From Actinomadura sp. DC4 (GTDB lineage Bacteria > Actinomycetota > Actinomycetes > Streptosporangiales > Streptosporangiaceae): a stretch of DNA of 64,000 nt. The position numbers were made by a program, and so were the translations under genes. The stretch is taken from the NCBI RefSeq assembly GCF_030406325.1, contig NZ_JAUEQY010000003.1, forward strand, positions 416,029 to 480,028, in the 5' to 3' direction. Under the pieces are notes generated by a model. That model did no database searches. It saw only the letters and a program-made list of their open reading frames with translations, and was not told the origin of the DNA. Positions 63,835 to 64,000 of the stretch are shown one piece after another. The stretch's first letter is position 1, and the number at the start of each line of letters is the position of its first letter.

Positions 63835-64000
63835 CCCGTCGCCCGTGGCCCGTCGCCCGTGGCCCGTGGGGACGGCCCGTGGGGACGGCCCGTGGGGACG
63901 GCCCGTGGGGACGGCCCGTGGGGACGGCCCGTGGGGACGGCCCGTGGGGACGGCCCGTGGGGACGGCCCGTGGGGACGGCCCGTGGGGACGGCCCGTGGG
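63835..64000 (+). repeat. 7-bp then 13-bp tandem repeat array, runs off the window
   Basis: Alternating CCCGTCG and CCCGTGG heptamers (63835-63862) lead into perfect copies of CCCGTGGGGACGG from 63863 to the window end, at least 10.6 copies. The 13-bp unit is not a multiple of three, and no gene is open through it. It lies 22 bp after clpP2, in the likely clpP2-clpX intergenic space. Confidence 0.95.

Noticed and set aside
63835..64000. CRISPR array
   Set aside because: The repeats are contiguous 7- and 13-bp units without unique spacers.

Overview
The window is about 71% GC, has long overlapping co-directional gene trains, frequent GTG starts and GTGA/ATGA stop-start overlaps. It carries actinobacterial hallmark families: ectABCD beside ehuBCDA, clpP1-clpP2, an HspR-type HAIR element at lon, DUF397, DUF3817, TioE-like double-MerR and LytR-CpsA-Psr proteins. 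It looks like chromosomal DNA of a filamentous actinomycete, plausibly Streptosporangiales or a relative. Genus cannot be fixed from the sequence alone. No rRNA, tRNA, CRISPR array, prophage or intact insertion sequence was seen.

Layout. 0-1 kb: a hemerythrin-like protein and a TetR regulator diverge from a perfect palindrome. 0.9-11.3 kb: a myo-inositol locus on the minus strand (iolG, iolE-like, iolC, DeoC/LacD-like aldolase, iolB, iolD, then a CUT2 ABC importer), faced by a divergent GntR regulator. 11.3-13.9 kb: MHYT membrane sensor, small lipoprotein, Rpn/PD-(D/E)XK-type protein. 13.9-20.1 kb: ectoine/hydroxyectoine synthesis (ectABCD) followed on the same strand by the importer ehuBCDA, with ehuB frameshifted as read. 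20.3-24.8 kb: epimerase, F420-type nitroreductase-like protein, small membrane protein, Lon. 25-29.6 kb: a YtrA-type GntR/ABC cassette and a TetR/MFS efflux pair with two operator copies.

29.6-38.3 kb is deletion-scarred. Remnants of an IS5-like transposase, a HAAS-type membrane protein, an mraY 3' end, a DUF397 protein, an AraC regulator plus aldo/keto reductase (both missing their facing 5' halves), an M19 dipeptidase and an FMN reductase lie between intact genes. The intact ones are DUF523/DUF1722, a double MerR, a GlxA-like regulator, rhodanese, an epimerase, MerR and thioredoxin.

38.3-50.8 kb: aldo/keto reductase, MarR-GNAT fusion, two small membrane proteins, then a LacI-controlled glycan operon (binding protein, two permeases, PF10091 glycosidase, GH39-like glycosidase) with tandem LacI operators, and an HTH-citrate synthase fusion. 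50.9-58.6 kb: Ogt, SDR, LOG-like protein, glutathione peroxidase, DUF72, LCP protein, a three-gene nitrile hydratase/thiocyanate hydrolase set, and small proteins. 58.6-64 kb: a 1,175-residue triple-AAA CbxX/CfqX-type ATPase, an orphan Phd/YefM-like antitoxin divergent from clpP1-clpP2 across a large dyad, and a 13-bp tandem repeat running off the end.

How genes work together. The iol genes import inositol and take it toward dihydroxyacetone phosphate and malonate semialdehyde; the final iolA dehydrogenase is not in the window. The ect/ehu block both makes and recaptures compatible solutes. The LacI operon couples glycan hydrolysis with oligosaccharide uptake. Lon (heat-shock controlled) and ClpP1P2 form the proteolysis component.
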